Counted from the first letter of the stretch, positions 18,801 to 26,766 are shown. The stretch: 64,000 nt of DNA from Flavobacterium sp. 1355 (GCF_017833415.1 NZ_JAFICC010000014.1:101290-165289); one strand, 5' to 3'. The notes: generated from the letters alone by a model not told the origin. Program-made: numbers and translations.

Positions 18801-20800
18801 GTTACACTTTCAGAATAAGAAGTACATCCATTTACGGTCTTTATTTTTACTAAATAGGTTCCAGGATATAAATTACTCTTCGTGTTGCTTGCCTCCCACG
18901 TTACGCCATCATCAAAACTATATTGTGATGCCGGCGAAGTTACTTTTATTGTTCCTGTAGTGTTAAAACATGAGGGCTGTGTAATCTGTAAAACAGGAGA
19001 TACGGCAGTTTGGCTGGGTTCGATAGTGACACTTGCATTGCTGGTGCATCCAAAAGAATCTGTGACAGTAACAGAATAATTTCCTAACGAAGTTACTTTA
19101 ATACTTTGTGTAGTTCCTCCTGTACTCCATAAATATGAAGATCCTGGTGAAGAAGTTAATATTGTGCTTCCAGAGCAGACATTTAGAATACCTGTAATAT
19201 TTGCTGTTGGATTTCTAACCTCTAAATCGGCAGAAATTATTTTGTAGCAAGTTGCATCCCTGCTCACTCTAACAAAAATAGAAGCACTTGAACTTGGATA
19301 ACTTGCAAAATTGGTAATAGCATTCAAGTTGGATTCCGCTTCTTTGTAATTTTTGAAATAACTAAAATTTAAACCTGTTGTAGAAGGAACAATTAAAGAA
19401 TTTAAGGTAGATAAATTAAAAATTTCAGTTCCGTCATGGTTTGCATCACATTGCGATATTTTGGCCGTTGTTACATTAATAGTACAAGTTGAAGAGCAAT
19501 TCAAAAAAGAAATATCCCAGCCTGAATTTGCGTCAGGATCTGTAGCAGAATCAAATGTGGTTCCCGAGCATGAAGTTCCAGAAATGTTATAATCTATTTG
19601 TACTCCTATATTATAATTAGCATTTGTAATATTTGGAAAATCACTGTTTTTTAATGTAAAACAAAACTTTTTATTTGTTGTGTCTAAGCTTGACGTAGTT
19701 GATGTACTATAAACAGATACATTATTGCTGTCGTAAACATTTAAAGTGATTTTGTTTACAGATGCAGAAATTCCTCCAGAATTAGGAATAGTATAATTAC
19801 CGCAAACAGAAATTGGTAAAGTTGGGCAAACTTTATTCAGAGGATCAAGTTCTATAGAGCCTTGCAAATTTTCTGCAGAATGTAAGATACAAACATCATC
19901 AACATACATATATCCAAAATGCCCGCCCAATCCACATCTTGAAGCCATAAATTCAACAGTAAATTCTTCATTATTTGGAATTGATGATATGTCTAATATT
20001 CCTGATTGCCAATTGGTAGTATATAAAGTAACAAAATCAGAATATTGACTTGGAGCCTTACTGAAAATGCAATTTTTTTCATCTCCTACCAAACAAAATT
20101 CACTGACAACTTTCTTATTTTTATCTAAAATCCTTGCTTTTACAAAAGCCTGATTATCCGTATGACTATTGTCGTACACACTTTGTAATACCGCTTTGTA
20201 ATTAAATTTTAGATAATTTTCATTATTTGTTTTAAACCTTTTTCCCTGAACAATAGAACCATAAGTAGAAGAGTTCTCATAATTAATTTTAAGAGCATAT
20301 TGATCAAAGGCTTTAATGTCTCCCATATAAGGGTCAATCAAATTGGAAGAAACACCAGTTGCCATAATGTTCATATTATTAGGATCATAGCGATTGATGT
20401 ATGAATCGGCAGTATTGCTAATCGATTGACATTGTGTTGGACCAGGAGGGTCGCCTATTGTGCAAAGAAAATTCTTAAGATAACTGCTGCCATTTATAGT
20501 TTCATATTGCTCAAAACCTCCATTAGTACACATTTCTACTCCTTGAAGAGTAGCTGCAGTTTTTGAAGTTAAACTTCCATCTTTTGAATTTAAAATTACT
20601 TTTTTTAAATCCAGGATTTCTGCTTTCATCCTTTCCTCTCTAATTTTCAAAAACTGTTTTTGTTCCTCCAAATTTTGAATTAGATGACCATGTTTATCTT
20701 CTAATAAATGTTTGTTGGAAGAATTCGGATTAATTTCTTGAGAAAAAACACAAGAAAATTTGATAAGAATAATAAATAAGAGTAAAGTTCTAAGCTTCAT
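12881..20800 (-). CDS. Giant repetitive T9SS type B surface protein (SprB-repeat/Ig-like adhesin)
   Basis: This 2639-residue secreted protein has a signal peptide (MKLRTLLLFIILIKFSCVFS, cleavage likely before QEINP). It is followed by a jelly-roll-like domain of about 250 residues (NGGFEQY start), a spacer and one PKD/Ig-like domain (around 19010-19210). Then come 18 SprB-like repeats of 72-77 residues (about 14990-19010; core YSFDxGxTWxT...GxYxxxIKNxxGCTS) and 8 Ig-like repeats of about 76 (about 13150-14985; core IKWYDA...TYYASQTxNxCES). The C-terminus is a gliding-motility/T9SS type B sorting domain (FFTPNNDGHNDTW, IRIFDRYGKF, ending GHFSLKR). Relatives include SprB-type adhesins used in gliding and surface attachment. 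Two 684-bp blocks of the Ig part are near-identical. Confidence 0.93.
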   Translation of the reverse strand: MKLRTLLLFIILIKFSCVFSQEINPNSSNKHLLEDKHGHLIQNLEEQKQFLKIREERMKAEILDLKKVILNSKDGSLTSKTAATLQGVEMCTNGGFEQYETINGSSYLKNFLCTIGDPPGPTQCQSISNTADSYINRYDPNNMNIMATGVSSNLIDPYMGDIKAFDQYALKINYENSSTYGSIVQGKRFKTNNENYLKFNYKAVLQSVYDNSHTDNQAFVKARILDKNKKVVSEFCLVGDEKNCIFSKAPSQYSDFVTLYTTNWQSGILDISSIPNNEEFTVEFMASRCGLGGHFGYMYVDDVCILHSAENLQGSIELDPLNKVCPTLPISVCGNYTIPNSGGISASVNKITLNVYDSNNVSVYSTSTTSSLDTTNKKFCFTLKNSDFPNITNANYNIGVQIDYNISGTSCSGTTFDSATDPDANSGWDISFLNCSSTCTINVTTAKISQCDANHDGTEIFNLSTLNSLIVPSTTGLNFSYFKNYKEAESNLNAITNFASYPSSSASIFVRVSRDATCYKIISADLEVRNPTANITGILNVCSGSTILTSSPGSSYLWSTGGTTQSIKVTSLGNYSVTVTDSFGCTSNASVTIEPSQTAVSPVLQITQPSCFNTTGTIKVTSPASQYSFDDGVTWEASNTKSNLYPGTYLVKIKTVNGCTSYSESVTITAASTLYPNYTYTNPLFCGDTGSIIILTPAAYYSFDDGVTWGSSATANNLLPANYKIRTKDLQGCISSANNVLISSTTLETPIYTIDLPACTVKGSITINTLSDFYTFDGGNTWVTNNKMSNLDAGSYSLGIKNALGCTSYYSYAYLSDFKDFYPAYTTEQPVCGTDGSITITTVADSYSFDNGATWTSNNVKTLPFGNYQIKIKNSAGCISSGNYVSLYQPYLNAPIISTEQPTCGANGKITINSLSDFYSFDNGVTWTTLNSKSLPPGIYTVLIKNKLGCTSYPNAIYLNNPYIDIPDYTVVQPTCTTSGSIKINTVASFYSFDGGNTWGTSPTLSNLNSYSYYNIAVKNSLGCVSNSVSVSIKNANLPDPDYTFTNPSCGNIGNITFNTTADYYSIDYGSTWSTNNVFNNLSSGSYYLIIKKNNCTSNYISVYLDTSKLAQPNITIVQPGCGTKGSIKINTVASSYSIDGTNWVTNPVFSNLSAGYYYPMIKNAKGCVSNYNSLWLEDFYLPAPTFKVTQPTCGVGGSITFTSTAAQYSIDGGNTWSTNPIFSNLSANTSYYLMVKNASGCTSTRYGASTSLQEYYLPNPDFTYIEPTCGVKGSITIATVASSYSFDYGNTWTTNPVLSGITSGYYNIMIKNAKGCRSYGLSININPYYLPNPNVKVIQPSCGNGGSITVTTPADKYSFDGGNTWTTNPILLNPASTSYNILIKNATGCTSSSQYLYINSYYLSSPNISVIQPTCSSPSGTIIVNSTADQYSFDGGTTWTTNPIMKNLATGSYNVLIKNTLGCTSSGSYVYIYNPPSIPASPNVKIVQPSSCGATDGSITITTSAMSYSFNDGNSWTTSPTKINVGAGTYIIKIKTDSYSCESATTVVNLSSGTTIAAPNFTTTQPSCSSSKGSITITTNAATYSYDNGLTYVFSNTKTDLSPGTYFIKIKNSTGCVSNAAPVTISPLSTLASPAFTATQPTCTNLTGSILINTAADFYSFDNGITFGTSNTKSNLSAGTYDLMIKYNSGCISLAAPITIQAAPAIPEAPQVVVTDPTGCNSATGSIMVSTVANLYSFDDGLTWHTSNTSSLSPGSYSIRIKYTNGCASVAYKATIKTAPNAPSIPTLNVTQPISCSNPFGSIVVTSTSYQYSFDNGKNYSANPNSGNLIPGTYMVRVKNTTGCESAPVSIIINAPTDYPSTPIFTVIQPDCNNLKGKISITSAAAEYSFDNGSTWTTTKTSIFLDPADYFVKVKNSNGCISEAAKVTLIPFTQFIANPVSPNSQAFCIQENATLATLAITGQNIKWYDALTAGTLLSNTTLLQDAKTYYASQTINGCESKRIAVAVIIHNTPAPSGNAIQPFCSGQNPTIANIVVNGVAIKWYDAITNGNLLANTVSLQDGKTYYASQTLNTCEGPRFAVTVSIQNTPLAPTGDTNPKFCKSENATLNNITINGQNIKWYDSSSATAVSPVTTLLENNKTYYVSQSIGCESDRLAVTVNIYDTALPSADPSKVFCIDENAAISNIPISGNDIKWYDAATAGNLLPKTTLLVDAKTYYASQTINGCESKRIAVAVTIHNTPAPSGDANQPFCSGQNPIIANIAVNGANIKWYDAITNGNLLANTVSLQDGKTYYASQTLNSCEGPRFDVTVSIQNTPLAPTGDTNPKFCKSENATLNNITINGQNIKWYDSNSATAVLPITTLLENNKTYYVAQSIGCDSERLAVLVNVYDTALPSADLSKVFCIDENATISNIPISGDNIKWYDAATAGNLLATTTQLVSGTYYASQTLNNCESKRLAIKIKIQDTPAPIADFNQNFCIQQNASINKINISGQNINWYDAITAGTNLSESTLLENGVTYYASQTINDCESERTPITIKIIEATTGDCINYVEELPFPKFFTPNNDGHNDTWTIDFAYLAPNSSIRIFDRYGKFIKELVKNTDWDGTYIGHDEPASDYWFVVTRLNGAQFRGHFSLKR
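13445..14813 (-). repeat. Tandem 684-bp duplication within the giant surface protein gene
   Basis: Matching landmarks recur at exactly 684 bp: the CACTTTTGCAAAATTTCGG block at 13804 and 14488, and CCTGCTGTTGCAGCATCATA at 13509 and 14193. 684 bp equals 228 codons, i.e. three Ig-like repeats copied as a unit (repeats 2-4 to 5-7). Borders are approximate. Part of the unit is found a third time from about 14813. Confidence 0.85.
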
Positions 20801-20818
20801 TTAGTACAATTTGATGGG

Positions 20819-20826
20819 CAAATATA
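20819..20826 (-). promoter_or_regulatory. Putative -7 box of the giant surface protein gene
   Basis: On the minus strand this reads TATATTTG, an exact TAnnTTTG. It predicts a start around 20812 and a leader of about 12 bases. The -33 element is not clear. Confidence 0.45.
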
Positions 20827-20939
20827 GCCAAAAAACTATGCGATAAATATGAATAAAAAAATGTTTTATAAGTTTTATATTAGTAATAAAAAAATAAAAT
20901 ATTTTGTGATGTTAATCAAATGATTAGGATTAATTTCTT

Positions 20940-20972
20940 TTGTCAAATAATTCTAAATAACCCGTACTTTTG
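20940..20972 (+). promoter_or_regulatory. Putative promoter of the radical SAM gene
   Basis: TTG at 20940-20942 and TACTTTTG at 20965-20972 are separated by 22 bp; the -7 box is exact. The predicted start near 20979 leaves a leader of about 11 bases before the TTG start at 20990. Confidence 0.55.
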
Positions 20973-20989
20973 CAAAAAAATATATTTTC

Positions 20990-23197
20990 TTGAAAACAAA
21001 ACTTTTTGTAATCACGCCTCCATTTACCCAACTGAATACTCCGTATCCGGCAACAGCTTATATTAAGGGTTTTCTGAACACGAAGAATGTCGAATCAGTT
21101 CAGGCAGATTTGGGTATTGATGTGATTTTGGAGTTGTTTTCTAAGAAAGGTTTGAATGATTTGTTTCAAGTTTCAAGTTTCAAGTTCCAAGTTGTTAGCA
21201 ACGAAATTTCAGATAATTCGAAACGTATTTTTGCTTTACAGGATGAATATATTAAAACGATTGATGCTGTAATCCAGTTTTTGCAGGGAAAAAATCCGAC
21301 CTTGGCTTTACAAATTTGCCAAGAGGATTTTCTTCCTGAAGCTTCCCGTTTTGCACAATTAGAAGAACTCGACTGGGCTTTTGGAACAATGGGAACTCAG
21401 GACAAAGCAAAACATTTGGCCACGTTATATCTTGAAGATATATCTGATTATATTGTAGAATGTGTTGACGAAAATTTTGGCTTTAGCCGATATGCAGAAC
21501 GTTTAGGCCGAAGTGCCAATTCTTTTGACGAATTATATCAAGCCTTACAACAAGATTTAACCTATATAGATTCGATTTTAATCTCATTATTGCAGAAAAA
21601 AATACAAGAAGTACAGCCAACATTGTTTTTAATTTCCGTACCCTTTCCGGGAAATTTATACAGCGCTTTCAGATGTGCGCAATGGGTAAAGCAAAATCAT
21701 CCCGGAATTAAAATTTCGATGGGAGGAGGTTTTCCAAATACCGAATTGCGTTCACTTTCAGACAAACGTGTTTTTGAATTTTTCGATTTTATTACTCTGG
21801 ATGATGGAGAAGTTCCTATTGAAGAATTAATAAACGCTGTCACTTCTAGCGAAGCCGAGAAGCAGTATAAAAGAACATTTTTATTAGAAAATGGAGAAGT
21901 GGTCTACAAAAACAATTCCTTAAAACACGATTACAAACAAGCCTATGTAGGGACACCAGACTACTCAGATTTGCCTTTGGATAAATATATTTCGGTAATC
22001 GAAATTGTCAATCCGATGCACAGAATGTGGAGCGATGGCCGTTGGAATAAACTTACGATGGCACATGGCTGTTATTGGGGAAAATGTACTTTTTGCGATA
22101 TTTCATTAGATTACATAAAAGTATATGAGCCTGTGGCGGCTAATTTGCTTTGTGACCGAATGGAGGATTTAATACAGCAAACAGGCCAAAATGGTTTTCA
22201 TTTTGTCGATGAAGCCGCACCGCCGGCTCTGATGCGTGCTTTGGCGCTCGAAATTTTACGCAGAAAACTGGCTGTAACCTGGTGGACAAATATTCGTTTT
22301 GAAAAAAGCTTTTCTGCAGATTTATGTTTGTTATTAAAAGCTTCTGGTTGTATTGCTGTTTCCGGTGGTCTGGAAGTTGCCTCAGACCGATTATTAAAAT
22401 TAATCGACAAAGGCGTAACAGTAGAACAGGTGGCAAAAGTAACCCGAAACTTTACCGAAGCAGGAATAATGGTTCATGCCTATTTAATGTACGGATATCC
22501 AACACAAACAGTTCAGGAAACCGTAGACAGTCTCGAAATGGTACGTCAATTATTTGAAGCAGGAGTTCTGCAGTCAGGATTCTGGCATCAGTTTGCAATG
22601 ACAGCACACAGTCCGGTTGGATTATATCCCGAAAAGTTTGGTGTTACAAAAGCAACCGAAACAATTGGAACTTTCGCAAATAATGATATCGAATATACTG
22701 ATTCTACAGGAATCAATCATGATAAATTTAGTTTTGGGTTAAAGAAATCCCTTTTCAATTTCATGCACGGAATTTGTTTTGATTACGAACTGCAGGAATG
22801 GTTTGATTTTAAAATACCAAAAACAAAAATAGACCCCGATTTTATTTTTAATGCCCTTCAAGAAGAAAATGACTTTAACACAAAACCAAATGCAAAAGTG
22901 GTTTGGTTAGGAGGAAAACCTTTTGCTGAATCTTTTTCAAAATCTAAAAAAGGGCACACATGGGAAATGATGTCATTAACTTTTCATGATAAAAAAGAAA
23001 GTTTTACAATCCAAACCAATAAAAATGAAGGGGAATGGCTGGTAGAAATGCTTAAAAAAATAACAGTTGCAAATAGCAAACACTATACTTTTCAGGAAAT
23101 AAAAACTGATTTTGAAACTCAGTTTGATGATTTTGAATTGTTTTGGTATTCAAAACCAGTTAATACACTTCGTGAATTTGGTTTGCTGGTTCTTTAA
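20990..23197 (+). CDS. B12-binding-domain radical SAM protein
   Basis: This 735-residue protein probably starts at TTG 20990 (MKTKLFVITPPFTQLNTPYP), a start supported by a promoter box just upstream. The N-terminal part resembles a cobalamin-binding/Rossmann domain, with PTLFLISVPFPGNLY and KISMGGGFPNTELR. The radical SAM core then has the cluster motif HGCYWGKCTFCDISLDY, where the cysteines are spaced C-x4-C-x2-C rather than the usual C-x3-C-x2-C. GGLEVASDRLL and HAYLMYGYPTQT follow. The reaction is unknown; relatives often do methylations or rearrangements. A heptamer repeat is translated in frame near residues 59-68. It is monocistronic; the next gene is convergent. Confidence 0.85.
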   Translation: MKTKLFVITPPFTQLNTPYPATAYIKGFLNTKNVESVQADLGIDVILELFSKKGLNDLFQVSSFKFQVVSNEISDNSKRIFALQDEYIKTIDAVIQFLQGKNPTLALQICQEDFLPEASRFAQLEELDWAFGTMGTQDKAKHLATLYLEDISDYIVECVDENFGFSRYAERLGRSANSFDELYQALQQDLTYIDSILISLLQKKIQEVQPTLFLISVPFPGNLYSAFRCAQWVKQNHPGIKISMGGGFPNTELRSLSDKRVFEFFDFITLDDGEVPIEELINAVTSSEAEKQYKRTFLLENGEVVYKNNSLKHDYKQAYVGTPDYSDLPLDKYISVIEIVNPMHRMWSDGRWNKLTMAHGCYWGKCTFCDISLDYIKVYEPVAANLLCDRMEDLIQQTGQNGFHFVDEAAPPALMRALALEILRRKLAVTWWTNIRFEKSFSADLCLLLKASGCIAVSGGLEVASDRLLKLIDKGVTVEQVAKVTRNFTEAGIMVHAYLMYGYPTQTVQETVDSLEMVRQLFEAGVLQSGFWHQFAMTAHSPVGLYPEKFGVTKATETIGTFANNDIEYTDSTGINHDKFSFGLKKSLFNFMHGICFDYELQEWFDFKIPKTKIDPDFIFNALQEENDFNTKPNAKVVWLGGKPFAESFSKSKKGHTWEMMSLTFHDKKESFTIQTNKNEGEWLVEMLKKITVANSKHYTFQEIKTDFETQFDDFELFWYSKPVNTLREFGLLVL
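21164..21191 (+). repeat. Four-unit TTTCAAG heptamer repeat inside a coding region
   Basis: TTTCAAG occurs three times head to tail, followed by TTCCAAG. It is read in frame as alternating Ser/Phe/Lys/Gln/Val (FQVSSFKFQV). Such heptamers are usual as intergenic repeats in this group. Confidence 0.85.
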
Positions 23198-23207
23198 TAA
23201 ATTTCTA

Positions 23208-23732
23208 TTAGTTTTTGATTATCCAATAATGAAAATCTCTCTCTAAATCATAAGCCATTTTGCTTACACTTCTTTTTATGAAAAAATAAGGAAGTCCAAA
23301 CATAAAAGCCATATGAATCAATAAGAAAGGTAAAACAAAAAAAGGAATATTGTCATTAGCAAAGAAGAAACCTGCAAAGAAAATAAGGTAAAAAATAGAT
23401 ATAAACCCAAAGAATATAATCATTCTTTTTCTAAAACCATTAATTTCGACCTTTATATCCAATTGTTCATTTTCTTCAGTGAATATTCCTGTTGCTTTAG
23501 CAAACGGATAATTAGTGTCAAAAAACTTTTTTCTTTTTTGTAATTCGAAATTGTTATTGTAAATATTTCCTTTATAATGATTTGAACTTGACTGAAAAAC
23601 CTCAAAAGGGTCGAAACTCAGATTAGACCGATCAACATTCTCACTGAATTTTTTGATGAAATCTATTTTGGAAACGTTTAACTTAAAGCTTAAATCCTGA
23701 ATTAAATTTATTTGACGTAAAAAATTGGTCAT
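23208..23732 (-). CDS. Membrane protein of unknown function
   Basis: I take ATG at 23730-23732 (MTNFLRQINLIQDLSFKLNV), giving 174 residues. An upstream ATG at 23756 would overlap the probable promoter box (23754-23761), so it is unlikely to be used. The first about 105 residues are soluble, with a segment (SKIDFIKKFSENVDRSN) that looks amphipathic. Two strongly hydrophobic helices follow (near IIFFGFISIFYLIFFAGFFF and FFVLPFLLIHMAFMFGLPYF), then a charged tail, DLERDFHYWIIKN. I recognise no family. It converges with the radical SAM gene, stops 10 bp apart. Confidence 0.7.
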   Translation of the reverse strand: MTNFLRQINLIQDLSFKLNVSKIDFIKKFSENVDRSNLSFDPFEVFQSSSNHYKGNIYNNNFELQKRKKFFDTNYPFAKATGIFTEENEQLDIKVEINGFRKRMIIFFGFISIFYLIFFAGFFFANDNIPFFVLPFLLIHMAFMFGLPYFFIKRSVSKMAYDLERDFHYWIIKN

Positions 23733-23753
23733 TTTTGTTTTGGGTTTAGTCGC

Positions 23754-23761
23754 CAAATATA
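23754..23761 (-). promoter_or_regulatory. -7 box that decides the start of the 23208-23732 gene
   Basis: Read on the minus strand it is TATATTTG, followed by GC. Transcription would start near 23747, downstream of the 23756 ATG, so translation should begin at 23732. Confidence 0.55.
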
Positions 23762-23839
23762 ATATTTATAAAGAAATGGAATTAATTATAAAACAAAAAT
23801 ATCTAAGTTTTTATAAATAGAGTAAAAAGTACTTATAAA

Positions 23840-24604
23840 CTAATACTCCACACATTCCCCATCATTGGGAACAACAGTTTTTCGTAAAAGATTATTTATA
23901 ATCAAAGCCTGTTTTAATTCTTCTCTCGTTGTCGGGCAATGGTTTAAAGCTTCCAGATGATTAGCAAAAACTTTTCCGGGCGCCAGTTTTGTAAATTTTA
24001 AGATATCATCCATCCGCATTAATAATGGCTGACCAAAATCTAATCTTGCAGTACCGCAGGCAACAGTCGCAATATCAGGTTTAAGTTCTGTAAGGACTTT
24101 TTCTACATCATTTGTAAAAATGGTATCAGAACTAATGTAAACAGATTTTTCAGCCTCAAGTTCGATAAAAAATCCCATTACATTTCCCATTAATCTGGCT
24201 ACAAAGCCATAACCGTGAAGTGCCGGAATTCCTGTGATTTTGCCATCCAGAAAATCCTGTGGCTGCCAGTAATCCAGAGATTGTGCCACTGTTAAGCCTC
24301 TTTGTGTCAGCTTTTTTTCATCTTTAACATTACAGATTACCGGAATTGATTTTCTTTTTAGAAATACTTCACCTGCCTTATCAATATGATCGGGATGCAA
24401 ATGGGTTATTAAACAATGAGTCACTTTACTCAGAATTTCTCTGCTGTTTTTAGGTAGTGCAGTCAGCGGGTTTCTTTTCGGTTTATAGCGAAAAATAGTA
24501 AAAGGAGGAATGGTTTTCCTTTTCCCCAGCATAGGATCAATTAAGATGACATGCTTTTCGGTTTCAATAACCAGAGTAGCATTACGCAAATGATGCAGTT
24601 TCAT
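23840..24604 (-). CDS. MBL-fold metallo-hydrolase (UlaG/YtkL-like)
   Basis: This 254-residue cytoplasmic protein has the metallo-beta-lactamase fold: MKLHHLRNATLVIE start, LIDPMLG, and the metal motif THLHPDHID (His68-x-His70-x-Asp72-His73). SDTIF (metal-bridging Asp), CGTARLDFGQP and a late HLEALNHC histidine follow. This subgroup (beta-lactamase superfamily domain 2) covers L-ascorbate-6-phosphate lactonase-like and NAPE-PLD-like hydrolases; the substrate cannot be told. It stands alone on the minus strand, about 55 bp downstream of the response regulator gene. Confidence 0.87.
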   Translation of the reverse strand: MKLHHLRNATLVIETEKHVILIDPMLGKRKTIPPFTIFRYKPKRNPLTALPKNSREILSKVTHCLITHLHPDHIDKAGEVFLKRKSIPVICNVKDEKKLTQRGLTVAQSLDYWQPQDFLDGKITGIPALHGYGFVARLMGNVMGFFIELEAEKSVYISSDTIFTNDVEKVLTELKPDIATVACGTARLDFGQPLLMRMDDILKFTKLAPGKVFANHLEALNHCPTTREELKQALIINNLLRKTVVPNDGECVEY

Positions 24605-24659
24605 ATCTTAAAATTTAATATTAAAAATACGAATTTTTTAAAATAATATTTAACTGTAA

Positions 24660-25343
24660 TTACATTATAAAACGAAAACCAATTCCGTGTAGATTCTCAA
24701 TCGCAATACCTTTTTCGTTTGCCAGAATTTTTCGCAATCGCGAAATAAAAACATCCAGGCTTCGGCCCATAAAATAATCATCATCACCCCAGAGAGAATT
24801 AAGGATTTGCTGTCTTTTTAAAACCAGGTTTTTATTATCAAGAAATAATTTCAGAAGTTCGGCTTCACGCTGAGTAAGTCCAACCTTTTCATTTTCATTA
24901 AAAAGAATAAAATTTTTTGTATCAAACTGGTATTTACCAATTTCGTATACCGACTTTTTGTCTAAGCCGTTTTTTTGTGAACGTTTCAGGAAAATTTCAA
25001 TTTTCAGCAATAATTCTTCAATACTGAAAGGTTTTACCAGATAATCGTCTGCGCCCAGGCGCAAACCTTTTATACGATCTTCTTTTAATGTTTTAGCCGA
25101 AAGAAAAATAATCGGCACATCAATATCTATTTTCCTGATCTCTTCAGCCAGCTCAAAACCATCCATTTTGGGCATCATAATATCCAAAATGCAAATATCA
25201 AACTCTTCATTTTTAAAAACTTCCAAACTCTTTTTTCCGTTAGAGCAATGTGTAACATCATAGTTATTCTGTTCCAGATTATCTTTGGTCAGGAATGCTA
25301 ATGTTTCATCGTCTTCGGCGTATAGAATTTTAAAATTTTTCAT
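24660..25343 (-). CDS. OmpR/PhoB-family response regulator
   Basis: This 227-residue regulator has an N-terminal receiver domain with the acidic pocket Glu10-Asp11-Asp12, phospho-acceptor Asp54 (ILDIMMPKMDG), the FLSAKT switch and the conserved Lys in YLVKPFS. A C-terminal winged helix (LTQREAELLKLFL, RSLDVFISRLRKIL, IENLHGIGFRFI) binds DNA. Its start codon overlaps the histidine kinase stop as ATGA, a 4-bp translational coupling. In Bacteroides the comparable pair is RprXY; targets here are unknown. The divergent DUF1573 gene upstream is a possible one. Confidence 0.95.
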   Translation of the reverse strand: MKNFKILYAEDDETLAFLTKDNLEQNNYDVTHCSNGKKSLEVFKNEEFDICILDIMMPKMDGFELAEEIRKIDIDVPIIFLSAKTLKEDRIKGLRLGADDYLVKPFSIEELLLKIEIFLKRSQKNGLDKKSVYEIGKYQFDTKNFILFNENEKVGLTQREAELLKLFLDNKNLVLKRQQILNSLWGDDDYFMGRSLDVFISRLRKILANEKGIAIENLHGIGFRFIM

Positions 25344-26602
25344 TTTTTGTATGGAATTGTCAGTGTTATTGTAATGCCTTTTTCGATATTATTTGTGGCG
25401 TTTATTTTCCAACAATGTAAGTTACAAATTTCTTTTACATAAAACAAACCAAGACCAAAACCATTTACTTCGTTACTCTTCTCATTTTGAATACGATAAA
25501 ACTTATCAAAAATTGAAGAGATTTTTTTTGGCGGAATTCCTATTCCGTTATCGGCAAATTCCAGTTTCAGGGATTGATTTTCCTTTAAAATCCGGATCAG
25601 AATTTCCGGTTTCTCATTGCAATACTTAACAGCATTATCCAACAAATTATAAACTAGATTGGTAAAATGAAAAACATCTGCATCAATCACATAATCCTCA
25701 GAGTTAGTTTCGATTTTGATAACAGCCTCCGGATATTTTAATAGGATATTTGTAATCGTCTCTTTGATAACCGGAACAATCAAAACAGGTTCCGTTTTTA
25801 ACTCTAAAGGGACGTAATCTGATTTGGCAATGCTTAAAATTTTCTCAATATGACTGTTAAGTTTATTACTCTGATTGATAATAATATCGGTATAAGTGTG
25901 GAGTTTTTTATCTTCTTTAATCGGATTTTGTTCAATTAAATATTTTGAAGCAATCAGAATAGACGATAAAGGCGTTTTAAATTCATGTGTCATATTATTA
26001 ATAAAGTCACGCTGCAGCTCAGAATATTTTTTTTGCTGCAAAAGCTTAAAAATCGAATACACATAAATCAATAAAATAAGAATCAGTACAGTAGAAAGAA
26101 TAAACCAAAAACGCATCGAACTAAACAAATAAGTTGTTTCGTTTGGAAAACGAACAGCAAAATAATAAACTAAGTTTTTGTGTTTAGGAAAATATACCGT
26201 TTTGTTCTCCCTCCCTTTTTTAGATAACGAAATATAATCTCCATATATCATTTCATCACTCTGGCAATTATACATAGCGTATTCAAAGTCAGTTGTGATA
26301 TTCATTTTTTTGAATTCTGTCTGGAGGTAAAATTCCAAAATTTCGGGCTCAAAATCATTGTCAACATTTACAATATAATAATCGTTGGCAATTTTCTGAA
26401 CAGGATTTTGCGCCGGCAATTCATGATTTGTTCCTTCGTATAATTTTTTGGCCACCTCCAATAAAGCTATGTGAGCTTTTTGGCTCAGTTTTTTTTGCTC
26501 CAGGTTAAAAGCCTCTTTTGTCCAGAGCAATTGAGCTACCAATATGCTGATAATGGCAACCAATCCGAGCAGGATGATACTATTGAGTTTATTTATTTTC
26601 AA
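25340..26602 (-). CDS. Sensor histidine kinase
   Basis: This 420-residue inner-membrane kinase has TM1 at about residues 9-27, a periplasmic sensor of about 135 residues, and TM2 at about 166-186. The HisKA domain has the phospho-accepting His206 in NNMTHEFKTPLSS. The ATPase domain has an N box (LLDNAVKY), G1 (FADNGIGIP), an F box (IFDKFYR) and G2 (GFGLGLFYVKEI). The periplasmic part has two cysteine-free halves and one Cys (YNCQSDEM), with no known sensor fold that I recognise. It is the first gene of a two-gene operon with its response regulator. Confidence 0.94.
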   Translation of the reverse strand: MKINKLNSIILLGLVAIISILVAQLLWTKEAFNLEQKKLSQKAHIALLEVAKKLYEGTNHELPAQNPVQKIANDYYIVNVDNDFEPEILEFYLQTEFKKMNITTDFEYAMYNCQSDEMIYGDYISLSKKGRENKTVYFPKHKNLVYYFAVRFPNETTYLFSSMRFWFILSTVLILILLIYVYSIFKLLQQKKYSELQRDFINNMTHEFKTPLSSILIASKYLIEQNPIKEDKKLHTYTDIIINQSNKLNSHIEKILSIAKSDYVPLELKTEPVLIVPVIKETITNILLKYPEAVIKIETNSEDYVIDADVFHFTNLVYNLLDNAVKYCNEKPEILIRILKENQSLKLEFADNGIGIPPKKISSIFDKFYRIQNEKSNEVNGFGLGLFYVKEICNLHCWKINATNNIEKGITITLTIPYKK

Positions 26603-26717
26603 GAAAAGACAGGATTTAAAAGTGTAATATTAATCAAAAAATAAATTAAAAACACCCCTTAACAAGTCGTTAACAAAGATTTGAAACCGCTTAACAGCCA
26701 GTTGATTTCATCTGTAA

Positions 26718-26725
26718 TACTTTTG
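26718..26725 (+). promoter_or_regulatory. -7 box of the DUF1573 gene
   Basis: TACTTTTG is an exact TAnnTTTG. The predicted start is about 26732, with a leader of about 35 bases to the ATG at 26767. A TTG lies 13 bp upstream, closer than the usual 19 bp. Confidence 0.5.
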
Positions 26726-26766
26726 TAATGTAAAATTTAACCAGTAACCATTTAAATAAAAAAACT

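Noticed and set aside
13316..19079. Many antisense frames of 60-75 codons across the giant surface protein gene
   Set aside because: They recur with the repeat period and are by-products of the sense-strand composition.
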